Below, piece by piece: positions 31,339 to 40,196 of a stretch of DNA of 64,000 nucleotides. The translations under genes and the position numbers were made by a program. The stretch lies in contig NZ_QXFL01000007.1 of the NCBI RefSeq assembly GCF_003584125.1, positions 115,143 to 179,142 of the forward strand. The letters run 5' to 3'. The stretch comes from Aurantiacibacter zhengii. GTDB lineage: Bacteria; Pseudomonadota; Alphaproteobacteria; Sphingomonadales; Sphingomonadaceae. Positions within the stretch are counted from its first letter, which is position 1, and every line of letters starts with the position of its first letter. The notes under the pieces were generated by a model. The model was not told the origin of the DNA and did no database searches. It saw only the letters and a list, made by a program, of their open reading frames with translations.

Positions 31339-32675
31339 ACCATGCATCCGATGTCAGACGCGCCGGTTGGATAGGCGAACATCGTAGTCTTCAGATCGTC
31401 AGCGGTTAGCCCATGGCGGATCGCCAGTCCGAAAATATTGATGGTCTGATCTGCGCCGGGTCCGACGAGGTGGGCGCCCAGTATCTTTCCTGTCTCCTCA
31501 TCTATCAGTGTCTTATAGCCGTAGACCGGTTCGGCGACCCGCCTGGCGGTGAACCATTGAGAGGTCCGCTCGCACTTTGTTCGAAATTTCAGCCCCGCCT
31601 CGTTCGCCTCGGCCTCGGTGAGCCCAACCCGGGCGATAGGCGGAAGAATAAAGGCAACGCTCGGTACTCCTCTGTAATCGGGTTCGCGGTGATTGCCTTC
31701 GACGAGATTGGCCGCGACCACTTTTGCATCATGGCTGGAAACGGGCGTGAGTGGCGGCCCGTTCGAGGCAGCATCGCCGGCAGCGTAGACGGCCGGATTG
31801 CTCACGCTCTGCAGAAATTCGTTCAGCTTCAGCTTTCCGTTTTCGACTGCGACACCGCCCTTTTCGAGATCGAGCCGCTCAATCGCCGGGGCCCGTCCTG
31901 CCGCATGAACGACAAGATCGGCCGCAACCTCGATCGGCCCCTCCTTGCCACTCGCATGGACCGCATACTCTCCGTCCCGTTCTCGAATGGCATCGACGGT
32001 CGTATCGGTAATCACGCGGACACCGATCCGATTGATCGCATCCATGAGCCAGCTCACCAGTTCTGGTTCGAACTGTGTCAACATGCGCGGTCCCCGCTGG
32101 AGGATCGTTACCTCGACTCCCGCGCGGGCGGCGATATGGGAAAACTCGGCGGCGATATATCCGCCGCCGACCATCACGATCCGCTTCGGCAGCGAGGGCA
32201 ATTCGAGAAAGCCCTCATTGTCGATCAGGTGCTCTTCGCCCGGGATGGCTAGAGGTATCGGTCTGGCTCCCGACGCAATCAGGATTTTGCGATATCCGAT
32301 TTCCTGGTCGCCTACGGCCAGCCGATCAGGCCCCCTGAATTTTGCCGTTCCATGCAAGGTCACGATGTCGGCCTCTTCATATCGCCGCTCGTGTTTTTCG
32401 GGCACGGGGTCGGTGAAGCGGCGCTTGAAGCGGATGAGGTCGGGCCAATCGATGTGCAGACCCCCTTCTATCCCGTGCCCTGTCATTCGCTGTTTTGCAT
32501 CGATCGCCTCTGCGCCGGCCACCAGCATTTTCTTGGGATCGCAGCCGCGTAGCGCGCAGGTGCCACCGAACGGCTTCTCGTCGACGACCGCGACTTTCCA
32601 GCCAGCTTTCACAACGCGCATGGCGCAAACCATGGCTGCCGTCCCCGTGCCGATTACGACTAAATCGTATTTCAT
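31335..32675 (-). CDS. FAD-dependent pyridine nucleotide-disulfide oxidoreductase (MerA-like)
   Basis: Encodes 446 residues from the ATG at 32675, with AGGAGA at proper distance. FAD-binding (VVIGTGTAAMVCAMRVV), the redox pair FGGTCALRGCDPKK, NAD(P)-binding (MVGGGYIAAEFSHIAARAG) and the dimer domain are all present. It lacks the N-terminal HMA domain, and the C-terminus ends DIGCMV with one Cys instead of the vicinal pair of true mercuric reductases. It is therefore a MerA-like or glutathione-reductase-like enzyme, and its substrate is open. Confidence 0.8.
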   Translation of the reverse strand: MKYDLVVIGTGTAAMVCAMRVVKAGWKVAVVDEKPFGGTCALRGCDPKKMLVAGAEAIDAKQRMTGHGIEGGLHIDWPDLIRFKRRFTDPVPEKHERRYEEADIVTLHGTAKFRGPDRLAVGDQEIGYRKILIASGARPIPLAIPGEEHLIDNEGFLELPSLPKRIVMVGGGYIAAEFSHIAARAGVEVTILQRGPRMLTQFEPELVSWLMDAINRIGVRVITDTTVDAIRERDGEYAVHASGKEGPIEVAADLVVHAAGRAPAIERLDLEKGGVAVENGKLKLNEFLQSVSNPAVYAAGDAASNGPPLTPVSSHDAKVVAANLVEGNHREPDYRGVPSVAFILPPIARVGLTEAEANEAGLKFRTKCERTSQWFTARRVAEPVYGYKTLIDEETGKILGAHLVGPGADQTINIFGLAIRHGLTADDLKTTMFAYPTGASDIGCMV

Positions 32676-32789
32676 GTTCACTCTCCTGTCCGATCAACGA
32701 AGCTGGAGCGGCTACAGGTTCCAACGCCACCATCGAAAGATTGGCGAAAGGCAAAAGTCCTTCCTTGAACATATCTCAGATAGTTCTAA

Positions 32790-32805
32790 ATTAGTAATAG
32801 CTAAT
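32790..32805. promoter_or_regulatory. dyad operator upstream of the BigR/SqrR-type gene
   Basis: ATTAG (32790-32794) and CTAAT (32801-32805) flank six bases, giving ATTAGTAATAGCTAAT, in the AT-rich region just before the start. ArsR-type persulfide sensors bind such short AT-rich dyads and autoregulate. Confidence 0.5.
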
Positions 32806-32815
32806 GGAGAAGATT

Positions 32816-33175
32816 ATGGGCCAGGACGGGCATTCAGAAACGGATTTCATTCGCCAGGCTGGCGAGGCCAGCCGCCTGCTGAAAGTGATGGCCAACCAAT
32901 CGCGCCTGCTGGTCCTCTGCTTCCTGGCTGAGGAAGGCGAGTTGTCCGTCGGCGATCTGGCGCAGCGAGTCGGGCTGAGCCCGTCCGCCCTGTCGCAGCA
33001 CCTCGCAAAATTGCGCGAAGACGATCTCGTCGCGACCCGCAAGGAGGCCCAGTCGGTGTTCTACCGTGTGTGCGACCCGAATGCGCAGCGGGTTCTCGAA
33101 TTGCTGCACGACATCTTTTGCCCCGAACTCGGCCAATCCCCCCAGCCGAGCGACGACATCGGAGAGATAGTATGA
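32816..33175 (+). CDS. bigR: ArsR-family persulfide sensor (BigR/SqrR type)
   Basis: Encodes 119 residues. The ATG at 32816 is preferred over that at 32804 because GGAG precedes it. Winged HTH: LSVGDLAQRVGLSPSALSQHLAKLREDDLVATRK. Two Cys at the expected sites, in LLVLCFLAEEGELS and LHDIFCPE, match the dithiol pair that forms a tetrasulfide link in SqrR/BigR. It should repress the following operon until reactive sulfur builds up. It overlaps the dioxygenase gene by four bases. Confidence 0.85.
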   Translation: MGQDGHSETDFIRQAGEASRLLKVMANQSRLLVLCFLAEEGELSVGDLAQRVGLSPSALSQHLAKLREDDLVATRKEAQSVFYRVCDPNAQRVLELLHDIFCPELGQSPQPSDDIGEIV

Positions 33176-34101
33176 GTGACGACACGAATATCGAAAAGGC
33201 CATTGCACAAGTGAACGGCGTTCTTGCCGGCAATCCGCGAGCGCCTCACGTCAAAACCTTCTTCCATGAGCCGACCTTTACCGCGACCTATGTCGTCAGC
33301 GACGATCAGACCAAGCGCGCAGCCATTATCGACAGCGTCTGGGATTTCGATCAGCCCTCGGGCCGCACCAGCCTGGAAGCGGCGGACGAGATCATCGATT
33401 ATGTGCGCGAGGCAGGCCTGACCGTCGACTGGATTCTGGAAACGCACGCACATGCCGATCACCTGTCGGCCGCGCCCTATTTGCAGGAAAAGCTGGGCGG
33501 CGAAATGGCCATCGGGCGCGGGATCGTCACCGTGCAGGGCGTATTCGGCAAGGTGTTCAACGAAGGCACCGAATTCGAACGCGACGGCTCGCAATTCGAC
33601 CGCCTGCTGGAGGATGGCGACGAATTAATGATCGGCGAGATACCGCTGATCGCGCTCCACGTTCCCGGCCATACCCCGGCCGACATGGCCTACATCGTGG
33701 GCGATGCGGCCTTTATCGGCGATACGATGTTCATGCCCGATTATGGCTCTGCGCGGGCCGATTTTCCGGGCGGCAATGCGCGCAACCTCTATCGCTCGGT
33801 CCGGCGACTGATGCGCCTGCCGGACGAGACGCGGGTATTCCTGTGCCACGATTACAAAGCGCCCAATCGCACCGAATTCGTGTGGGAAACCACCATGCTC
33901 GCACAGCGCACAGCCAATGTGCATCTTCACGAAGATGTCGATGAAGATCAGTTCGTCGAGATGCGCACGCAGCGCGATGCGACGCTGGAGATGCCGCGCC
34001 TGATCCTGCCAGCCATCCAGGTGAACATGCGCGGCGGCCATTTGCCGCCGCCGGAAGATGACGGCACGTCCTACCTCAAGATGCCGGTGAACAAGCTGTG
34101 A
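33172..34101 (+). CDS. blh: persulfide dioxygenase (Blh/ETHE1-like MBL-fold)
   Basis: Encodes 309 residues of the Blh type. The metal site is ILETHAHADHLSAAPYLQEKLG (about residues 88-109), with further ligands in HVPGHTPADMAYIVGDAAFIGDTMF and LCHDYKAP. Blh-like enzymes oxidise glutathione persulfide to sulfite in the cytoplasm. It lies directly behind the BigR-like repressor, as in Agrobacterium and Xylella, and its stop overlaps the next ATG. Confidence 0.9.
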   Translation: MSDDTNIEKAIAQVNGVLAGNPRAPHVKTFFHEPTFTATYVVSDDQTKRAAIIDSVWDFDQPSGRTSLEAADEIIDYVREAGLTVDWILETHAHADHLSAAPYLQEKLGGEMAIGRGIVTVQGVFGKVFNEGTEFERDGSQFDRLLEDGDELMIGEIPLIALHVPGHTPADMAYIVGDAAFIGDTMFMPDYGSARADFPGGNARNLYRSVRRLMRLPDETRVFLCHDYKAPNRTEFVWETTMLAQRTANVHLHEDVDEDQFVEMRTQRDATLEMPRLILPAIQVNMRGGHLPPPEDDGTSYLKMPVNKL

Positions 34102-34547
34102 TGCTGCCCGGATTTCCCGATGCCGCACCAGTGGCCGGATTGCTCGGCGGCGTGCTCATCGGCCTCGCGGCCGCGCTGATGCTGCTGGGCGCAGGGCGAA
34201 TTGCCGGTGTGTCAGGCATCGCCGCGCGCGCCTGCGGCATCAGCGGGGACGGTATGCCCAGATCCGCAGCGTGGGCGTTTGTCCTGGGCCTGCCGATTGG
34301 CGCAATGCTGATCGCCTGGATTACCGGCGGAATCGAGGCAAGCTTTGCCGGTTACGTACCGCTGATCGTGGCGGGCCTTCTGGTCGGCATCGGCGCGCGG
34401 ATCGGCAGCGGCTGCACCAGCGGCCACGGCGTATGTGGCGTCAGCCGGTTGTCGCAGCGCTCACTTGTTGCCACGGCGACCTTCATGGCGGCCGGGATCG
34501 CGACCGTCGCCGTCATGAACGCCTTGGGGCCAGAGGTGCTGTCATGA
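34101..34547 (+). CDS. YeeE/YedE-family membrane protein, subunit 1
   Basis: Encodes 148 residues with four to five membrane segments and the family signature [23 protein letters not shown]. Members move thiosulfate or related sulfur species using conserved Cys, here in [10 protein letters not shown]. It overlaps both neighbours by one to four bases. In BigR operons two half-size YeeE proteins commonly follow Blh. Confidence 0.88.
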   Translation: MLPGFPDAAPVAGLLGGVLIGLAAALMLLGAGRIAGVSGIAARACGISGDGMPRSAAWAFVLGLPIGAMLIAWITGGIEASFAGYVPLIVAGLLVGIGARIGSGCTSGHGVCGVSRLSQRSLVATATFMAAGIATVAVMNALGPEVLS

Positions 34548-34957
34548 CGCGGCTGGTGCCGCTCCTATCGGGGACATTGTTCGGCGGCGGGCTGGCGCTG
34601 GGCGGCATGGTCGACCCGGCGCGTGTACGCGGCTTTCTCGACATATTCGGGCACTGGGATCCCACTCTTGCTTTCGTGATGGGCGGCGCGGTGATCGTGA
34701 TGGCGATTGCCTGGCGGATCCAGGCACGCATGGCGCAGCCTTTGATTGGCGCGACGTTCGCTCTTCCCGACCGGACCGACCTGACCCCCCGTCTGATCGG
34801 CGGCGCGGCGCTGTTCGGCACCGGTTGGGGAATTGCCAGCCTGTGTCCCGGACCTGGATTCGCTGCACTGGCGATCGAACCGGCAAAGGCGGCGGCTTTC
34901 GTGGTGGCGATGCTGGGCGGAATGCTGATCGTACGCTTGTTCGAGCCGCAGCGCTAA
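34544..34957 (+). CDS. YeeE/YedE-family membrane protein, subunit 2 (DUF6691-like)
   Basis: Encodes 137 residues, four membrane segments, with [20 protein letters not shown] near the N-terminus and [18 protein letters not shown] near the C-terminus. Cys in the SLCPGP block is the likely sulfur ligand. It starts by an ATGA overlap with subunit 1, so the pair probably forms one transporter. Confidence 0.88.
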   Translation: MTRLVPLLSGTLFGGGLALGGMVDPARVRGFLDIFGHWDPTLAFVMGGAVIVMAIAWRIQARMAQPLIGATFALPDRTDLTPRLIGGAALFGTGWGIASLCPGPGFAALAIEPAKAAAFVVAMLGGMLIVRLFEPQR

Positions 34958-34981
34958 AGCGTCGTCGGAGCAATCGAAGCC

Positions 34982-36748
34982 ATGGCCGAACCCACCTTGC
35001 TGGCACGCTACCTCCCCATTCTGCAATGGGGGCGCACCTATAATGGTTCTGTCCTGACGAACGATCTGGTGGCGGCGGTGATCGTCACGATTATGCTTAT
35101 CCCGCAAAGCCTGGCTTACGCCTTGCTCGCCGGGCTGCCACCGGTCGTCGGGCTATATGCCTCGATCCTGCCGCTGGTGGCCTATGCGCTGTTTGGGACG
35201 AGCCGGACGCTGGCGGTGGGTCCGGTCGCGGTCCTGTCACTGATGACCGCATCGGCCGCGGGCGCTGTCGCTGCGCAGGACACGGCCGAATATCTCGAAG
35301 CCGCGATCACGCTGGCCGCTCTGTCGGGCATCATGCTGGCTGTGCTGGGCTTTCTTCGGCTGGGCTTTCTCGCCAACCTGCTCTCGCATCCGGTGATCAG
35401 CGGCTTCATCACGGCCAGCGGCATTCTGATCGCCACGAGCCAGATCAAGCATATTCTCGGGATTTCGGGCGGCGGCGACAATTGGCCGGAGATGCTGGGA
35501 TCGCTTGCGTCCAATATAGGCCTGACCAATCCGTGGACGCTGGCCATCGGTATCCCGGCGACGCTGTTCCTGTTCTGGGTCAGGGGCGGACTGAAACCAG
35601 CCCTCTTGAGGATCGGCCTGAAACCGCGCGCCGCCGATATCGCTGCTAAGGCGGGGCCCGTGATCGCGGTGGCGCTGACCATTCTCGCGGCCGTTATGCT
35701 CGATCTTGCGGAAAAGGGCGTCGATCTGGTCGGGGCCATTCCGCAGGGCCTGCCGCCTTTCGCCACCCCGTCGACCGACATGGACCTGATCGCGCAGCTA
35801 TGGGTGCCCGCGCTGCTGATCTCGGTGATCGGTTTCGTGGAGAGCGTCTCGGTCGCGCAGACCTTGGCCGCCAAGAGACGCCAGCGTATTGCGCCCGACC
35901 AGGAGCTGATCGGCTTGGGCGCATCGAATATCGCAAGCGCCTTTTCGGGCGGCTATCCGGTGACGGGCGGGTTCGCCCGCTCGGTGGTAAACTTCGATGC
36001 CGGCGCGGAAACGCCGGCTGCGGGCGCCTATACGGCCATCGGGATCGCCCTGGCATCGCTGTTCCTTACGCCGCTGCTGTTCAGCCTGCCTATCGCCACG
36101 CTGGCGGCCACGATTATCGTCGCGGTGCTCAGCCTGGTCGATCTGAAGACGCCCGGTCAGCTGTGGCGCTATTCCAAGGCGGATTTCGCAGCGCATCTGG
36201 CGACCATCGTCACCACTCTCTTGGCTGGCGTGGAACTGGGCGTGATTACCGGTGTCGTGGTTGGTCTGCTGCTGTATCTGTGGCGCGCATCGCGGCCGCA
36301 CGCGGCTATCGTCGGGCGTGTTCCGGAAACCGAACATTTCCGTAATGTGGAGCGGCATGATGTCTTTACCGTTCCGCACGTCCTGTCGATCCGTATCGAT
36401 GAAAGCCTGACCTATCTCAATGCGCGCTGGCTGGAGGAATATGTGCTCGAGCGCGTCGCGGACCAGCCAGAGGTGCGCCACGTCATCCTGATGTGCAGTG
36501 CGGTCAACGAAGTGGACGCCTCGGGCCTGGAAAGCCTCGAGGCGATCAATCACCGGCTCTCCGATAGCGGGATCGACCTCCACCTATCGGAAGTTAAAGG
36601 CCCGGTGATGGATCGGCTCAAGCGAACCGAATTTCTCGAGAAAATCGGCGGGCGTGTGTTCCTGTCGCAGAACCGCGCGTTTCGCGAATTGTCGCGGGAT
36701 AATGCCGATCCGTCTCTGCCCGACGATATCGCTCGAGGTTTGATATGA
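34982..36748 (+). CDS. SulP-family sulfate/anion transporter
   Basis: Encodes 588 residues. The membrane part (about 20-430) includes LIPQSLAYALLAGLPPVVGLYAS and SHPVISGFITASGILIATSQ; a C-terminal STAS domain (about 460-570) includes EVDASGLESLEAIN. SulP proteins import sulfate or exchange other anions. Here it follows persulfide oxidation genes, so export or exchange of the sulfite or sulfate produced is an attractive but unproven role. Confidence 0.9.
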   Translation: MAEPTLLARYLPILQWGRTYNGSVLTNDLVAAVIVTIMLIPQSLAYALLAGLPPVVGLYASILPLVAYALFGTSRTLAVGPVAVLSLMTASAAGAVAAQDTAEYLEAAITLAALSGIMLAVLGFLRLGFLANLLSHPVISGFITASGILIATSQIKHILGISGGGDNWPEMLGSLASNIGLTNPWTLAIGIPATLFLFWVRGGLKPALLRIGLKPRAADIAAKAGPVIAVALTILAAVMLDLAEKGVDLVGAIPQGLPPFATPSTDMDLIAQLWVPALLISVIGFVESVSVAQTLAAKRRQRIAPDQELIGLGASNIASAFSGGYPVTGGFARSVVNFDAGAETPAAGAYTAIGIALASLFLTPLLFSLPIATLAATIIVAVLSLVDLKTPGQLWRYSKADFAAHLATIVTTLLAGVELGVITGVVVGLLLYLWRASRPHAAIVGRVPETEHFRNVERHDVFTVPHVLSIRIDESLTYLNARWLEEYVLERVADQPEVRHVILMCSAVNEVDASGLESLEAINHRLSDSGIDLHLSEVKGPVMDRLKRTEFLEKIGGRVFLSQNRAFRELSRDNADPSLPDDIARGLI

Positions 36749-36958
36749 ACGAATATCCAAAAAGGAAATCGAGATTGGCATATCTCTCGGCGTCCATCGC
36801 TATAGGCATTCTCGACGCACTTGTTTTTCCTCATCGTCCGCACAGGCGGCACTTTTCCTGTGAACTCGCAATCCTTTACGGTTGCCAACCGTTTTGCTCG
36901 GAGGCCTGCTTTCGGCCTGACCGCATCCCCTCGTAAACCGACCAGAAGGAAACTCATC

Positions 36959-38311
36959 ATGCTTCTCGAAAAAATCAAGACACCCGGCCTATCCCATCTG
37001 TCCTATCTCGTCGGGTCCGGCGGGCAGGCGGCAGTGATCGATCCGCGCCGCGATTGCGACATCTATATCGAGAAGGCCCGCGCCGAAGGCTTGGCGATCA
37101 CGCATATTTTCGAGACGCATCGTAATGAGGACCTCGTTTCCGGCGCAGCGGTCCTGGCCGACATGACCGGGGCAAAGGTGCTGCACGGCCCGAACGCCGA
37201 TGGCGAAGTCGTCTATGCGCAAACGACGTGCGAGGGCGACAGCTATCGCGTCGGCCAGCTCGAATTCCGCGTATTGGAGACGCCGGGCCATACATTCGAT
37301 CATCTCGCCTACGCATTGTTCGACACCGAATATCCGGAGAAAGCCGTTGCCGTGTTTACCGGCGACGTCTTGTTCGTCGGCGACGTCGGACGCACCGACT
37401 TCTATCCCGACCGCAAACGCGAGGTCGCAGGCCTGCTCTATGATTCCCTGCGCAAGATCTGCGACCTGGGCGATCAGGCCATCATTTATCCGGCCCACGG
37501 CGCCGGTTCTGTTTGCGGGTCGGGCATGGCCGACCGCGAGTTCTCAAGCGTGGGCCACGAGCGGCACAACAATCCGCGGCTGCAGATCGAGGACCGCGAA
37601 GCCTTTATCGACTTCAAGGTGGGAGAGAACCATTATCAGCCTCCCTATTTCAGGTTGATGGAGCGGCTGAACCTGGAGGGCGGGAGTCCCGCTCCGCGGG
37701 TCATTGAGCCGAAACCGATGTCGCTACAGGAGCTAGGCGAATGCGGCGCGGACCACCTCGTCGATATCCGCGAGCCGCTCGCCTATGCGTCGGGCCATCT
37801 GCCCGGCAGTATCAATCTCCCGGTTGGGATGATCCCCGCCTTTGCGGGGTGGTTTATCGGCGAAGGGGAGAGTGTCGCCCTGATCGCCTCGTCGCAGGGC
37901 CAGCTGAATACTGCCATGGAACACCTGGTCCGCATTGCACTGGACAACGTTCTGGGTGGTTACGTAGGCGTGGTGCCCGCGGCGGCGGCGGGCAAGAAGA
38001 TGCGATCGATTCCGATGGTGGATACCGAAACAGTCGAACGGCGGCTGACCGGCGAACACAACGAATGGACACTGCTCGATGTGCGTGATGCCGATGAACG
38101 GGCGGCAGCCGCGATCGACGGCTCGGAGCATATTTATGTCGGCGAACTGCCCAAGCGCTGGCAGGATCTGGACCCGGCCCGCAGCTACACCCTCATGTGC
38201 GCGAGCGGAATGCGGGCGACAGTGGCGGCAGGCTGGCTCGACGCCCACGGCTTTGACAATGTGGATGTGTACCTGGGTTCGATGGGCGCGTGGAAAGCAG
38301 CGCAGAATTGA
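36959..38311 (+). CDS. MBL-fold protein fused to two rhodanese domains
   Basis: Encodes 450 residues from an ATG with AAGGAAA upstream. The MBL domain (about 1-240) has HIFETHRNEDLVSGA, where the usual second His of HxHxDH is Asn, and ETPGHTFDHLAY, VGDVGRTDFY and YPAHGAGSVCG. Two rhodanese domains follow; the first lacks a catalytic Cys (ALIASSQGQ) while the second keeps it (YTLMCASGMRATVAAG). Such fusions act in persulfide or thiosulfate handling. It follows sulP after a 210-base gap that holds no convincing gene. Confidence 0.88.
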   Translation: MLLEKIKTPGLSHLSYLVGSGGQAAVIDPRRDCDIYIEKARAEGLAITHIFETHRNEDLVSGAAVLADMTGAKVLHGPNADGEVVYAQTTCEGDSYRVGQLEFRVLETPGHTFDHLAYALFDTEYPEKAVAVFTGDVLFVGDVGRTDFYPDRKREVAGLLYDSLRKICDLGDQAIIYPAHGAGSVCGSGMADREFSSVGHERHNNPRLQIEDREAFIDFKVGENHYQPPYFRLMERLNLEGGSPAPRVIEPKPMSLQELGECGADHLVDIREPLAYASGHLPGSINLPVGMIPAFAGWFIGEGESVALIASSQGQLNTAMEHLVRIALDNVLGGYVGVVPAAAAGKKMRSIPMVDTETVERRLTGEHNEWTLLDVRDADERAAAAIDGSEHIYVGELPKRWQDLDPARSYTLMCASGMRATVAAGWLDAHGFDNVDVYLGSMGAWKAAQN

Positions 38312-38789
38312 ATTGCTAAAACCTATCCCGATAGCCGACTGACCAATTGCGGAACGCGCTCCTTGCATCTGCGAAGGTAACGCCGCAAGGCGCGCATCCG
38401 TATGTCACGCGAGCATCGTAGACTCGCCCCGATCTCAGCGAGGCTTTTTGCAGCGTCGAGCAATACGTCGGGTTCATGGATCTGGACCCGGTGCAGCCGG
38501 TCACTGATCCGATCGATCAGGACCGTCAGACACCGGTATGTCGGCAAAGACGGTCAAGCAAGCTGCGACGAAAACGTCCTGCTCGATATGGTGGTTTCTC
38601 TCGATGATGCGGAAAATCACGTGAAAGACACGCATGAAGCTGTCGCCTGGATGATATGCGCCTTGCGTTCGACCAGATTGGATGATGCAACTCCTTCGCG
38701 CGGAAGTAGAACTGCACCATGAGCAGTAGCATCTGGACATGATCTTCCGTTGCTGGCCCGTACGGTTGCTGTCAGGTCAGCAAAGGATC
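38312..38789. other. gene-poor stretch with a decayed paralogue of the 28359 gene
   Basis: No intact gene is supported. At about 38570-38725 the frame NVLLDMVVSLDDAENHVKDT followed by CALRSTRL mirrors IDMLVDPEDARIYIG and CALRSTRLMM of the 28359 product. A frame change after RSTRL would continue MMQLLRAEVELHHEQ to a stop. This is probably a truncated, frameshifted copy. A 74-codon leftward frame (TTG, no ribosome site) over 38323-38547 is too weak to call. Confidence 0.4.
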
Positions 38790-39644
38790 TTAAGAAACCC
38801 GTCCCGAAAGGTTGCCCCACCTGCCCCGCAACATCCCTTCCTCCTCGCCCATATATCCGCGCGTCAAGGGCAAAGCCCGCCGATCCCGGCAATACTGAAT
38901 CTGGTAATTGCACATGCCGCCATGTTCGAAAGCCGCCGTGGCTCCGGCGAGATAGAAGGTCCACATGCGATAGAAGCGCGCATCGAACATCGCCTCGATC
39001 CGTTCGCGGTTGGCTTCGCAATTGGCATACCATGCGCGCAGCGTTCTGGCGTAATGCAGCCGCAGCATCTCGACGTCGCTGGCAATGAGGCGATATTTCT
39101 CGCTCGCCGCGACGGTTTCCGAAAGCGCCGGGATGTAGCCGCCTGGAAAGATGTATTTGCGCGTGAAAGCGTCGGTTGTGCCCGGTGTGCCGATCCGACC
39201 AATCGTGTGGAGCAGCATCACCCCGTCATCCGTCAGCATATTGGCGCAGCAGCGGAAGAACGTTGCGAATTGCGGGCGTCCGACGTGCTCGAACATGCCG
39301 ACCGAGACGATCCGATCGAAACGCTGGCCGCGTGCGGCGAGATCGCGATAGTCGATCAGCTCGAACTTCACGCGATCGGAGACGCCTGCTTCATCGGCGC
39401 GTGTACGTGCCAAGCCAAGCTGTTCCTCGCTGAGCGTGATGCCGGTGACGCGCAGATCCATTGTTCGGGCGAGATAGATCGCCATTCCGCCCCAGCCGCA
39501 GCCGATATCGAGTACCTCCTGGCCCGGCGCGAGAGCGAGCTTGGCCGCGATATGGGCAAGCTTGGCCTCCTGAGCTTCGGCCAGTGTCTCGACGCCGTCG
39601 TCCCAATAGGCGCAGCTATATTGCATATGCTCGGCATCGAGCAT
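38790..39644 (-). CDS. cfa: cyclopropane-fatty-acyl-phospholipid synthase, N-terminally truncated
   Basis: The 284-residue frame holds the catalytic part: MQYSCAYWDDGVETLAEAQEAKL, SAM site VLDIGCGWGGMAIYL, SVGMFEHVG, and the C-terminal region. Full-length enzymes are about 380-410 residues, so over 100 N-terminal residues are missing. Homology can be followed upstream only to about 39650, where VKOR-type sequence starts in the opposite direction. Without its N-terminal domain and promoter, activity is doubtful. Confidence 0.8.
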   Translation of the reverse strand: MLDAEHMQYSCAYWDDGVETLAEAQEAKLAHIAAKLALAPGQEVLDIGCGWGGMAIYLARTMDLRVTGITLSEEQLGLARTRADEAGVSDRVKFELIDYRDLAARGQRFDRIVSVGMFEHVGRPQFATFFRCCANMLTDDGVMLLHTIGRIGTPGTTDAFTRKYIFPGGYIPALSETVAASEKYRLIASDVEMLRLHYARTLRAWYANCEANRERIEAMFDARFYRMWTFYLAGATAAFEHGGMCNYQIQYCRDRRALPLTRGYMGEEEGMLRGRWGNLSGRVS

Positions 39645-39653
39645 CAGTTGATC

Positions 39654-40187
39654 ATGATCCCCTATTCGCTCGACGAGCTGGTCGCGATGGGCCAGTTCCT
39701 GGTTCTCAACACGCGGCGCGGGCGACCGTTCTGGCGCTCGTTCTTCCGCGGCGACGCGCTGCCAGGCGGCAGCAAGGACTCACATCCCGGTTTCGATGCC
39801 CCGCTCGCGGCGATCGGCGGTTCGGCGGCGCGCGGGGTCACGGTCCCATGGACATTGGCCATCAGTGTGCTGATCGGTGCTTTCCTCATGTTTTCAAGGC
39901 TTGTTCTCGGCACAGAACCACCTCTGGCCGACAGCGATCATGTGGTGGGGGCGCTCGTCGTCACGGTCGCAGTGATAGCGATGGCGGAAGTCGCAAGACC
40001 GCTGCGTTTTCTGAACGTAGCGTTTGGCCTCTGGCTGATGGCGGCTCCCTGGCTGATGGACGGAAGCACCAGTATCACGAGCGACATCATTGGTACTGTG
40101 CTCGGAGCACTCCTGATAGGATTGAGCCTGCCGAGAGGCCGCCGGAGCGATGAGCATTATGGCAACTGGGACCGGTTCGTCGTTTAA
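39654..40187 (+). CDS. VKOR-family membrane protein, N-terminally truncated
   Basis: The 177 residues start inside a known type of protein: MIPYSLDELVAMGQFL, then FDAPLAAIGG, GVTVPWTLAISVLIGAFLMF and SPW-like membrane segments ending LMAAPWLMDG. In relatives an N-terminal vitamin K epoxide reductase domain with CxxC precedes this part; here it is absent. The ATG may be accidental. The break point coincides with that of the divergent cyclopropane synthase gene. Confidence 0.55.
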   Translation: MIPYSLDELVAMGQFLVLNTRRGRPFWRSFFRGDALPGGSKDSHPGFDAPLAAIGGSAARGVTVPWTLAISVLIGAFLMFSRLVLGTEPPLADSDHVVGALVVTVAVIAMAEVARPLRFLNVAFGLWLMAAPWLMDGSTSITSDIIGTVLGALLIGLSLPRGRRSDEHYGNWDRFVV

Positions 40188-40196
40188 CGGATCGGC

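Noticed and set aside
31335..32675. Naming the flavoprotein merA
   Set aside because: The N-terminal HMA domain and the C-terminal vicinal Cys pair needed for canonical mercuric reductase are absent; only the active-site CxxxxC is shared.
36745..36936. 63-codon frame between sulP and the MBL-rhodanese gene
   Set aside because: It overlaps the end of sulP by four bases, but its later residues look random (Arg, His and Cys without pattern) and no ribosome site is convincing.
38739..40187. 482-codon rightward frame starting opposite the cyclopropane synthase gene
   Set aside because: Its first 300 codons are antisense to conserved CFA sequence; only the part after about 39648 is coding (VKOR-type). 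The long frame is a chance fusion of the two.
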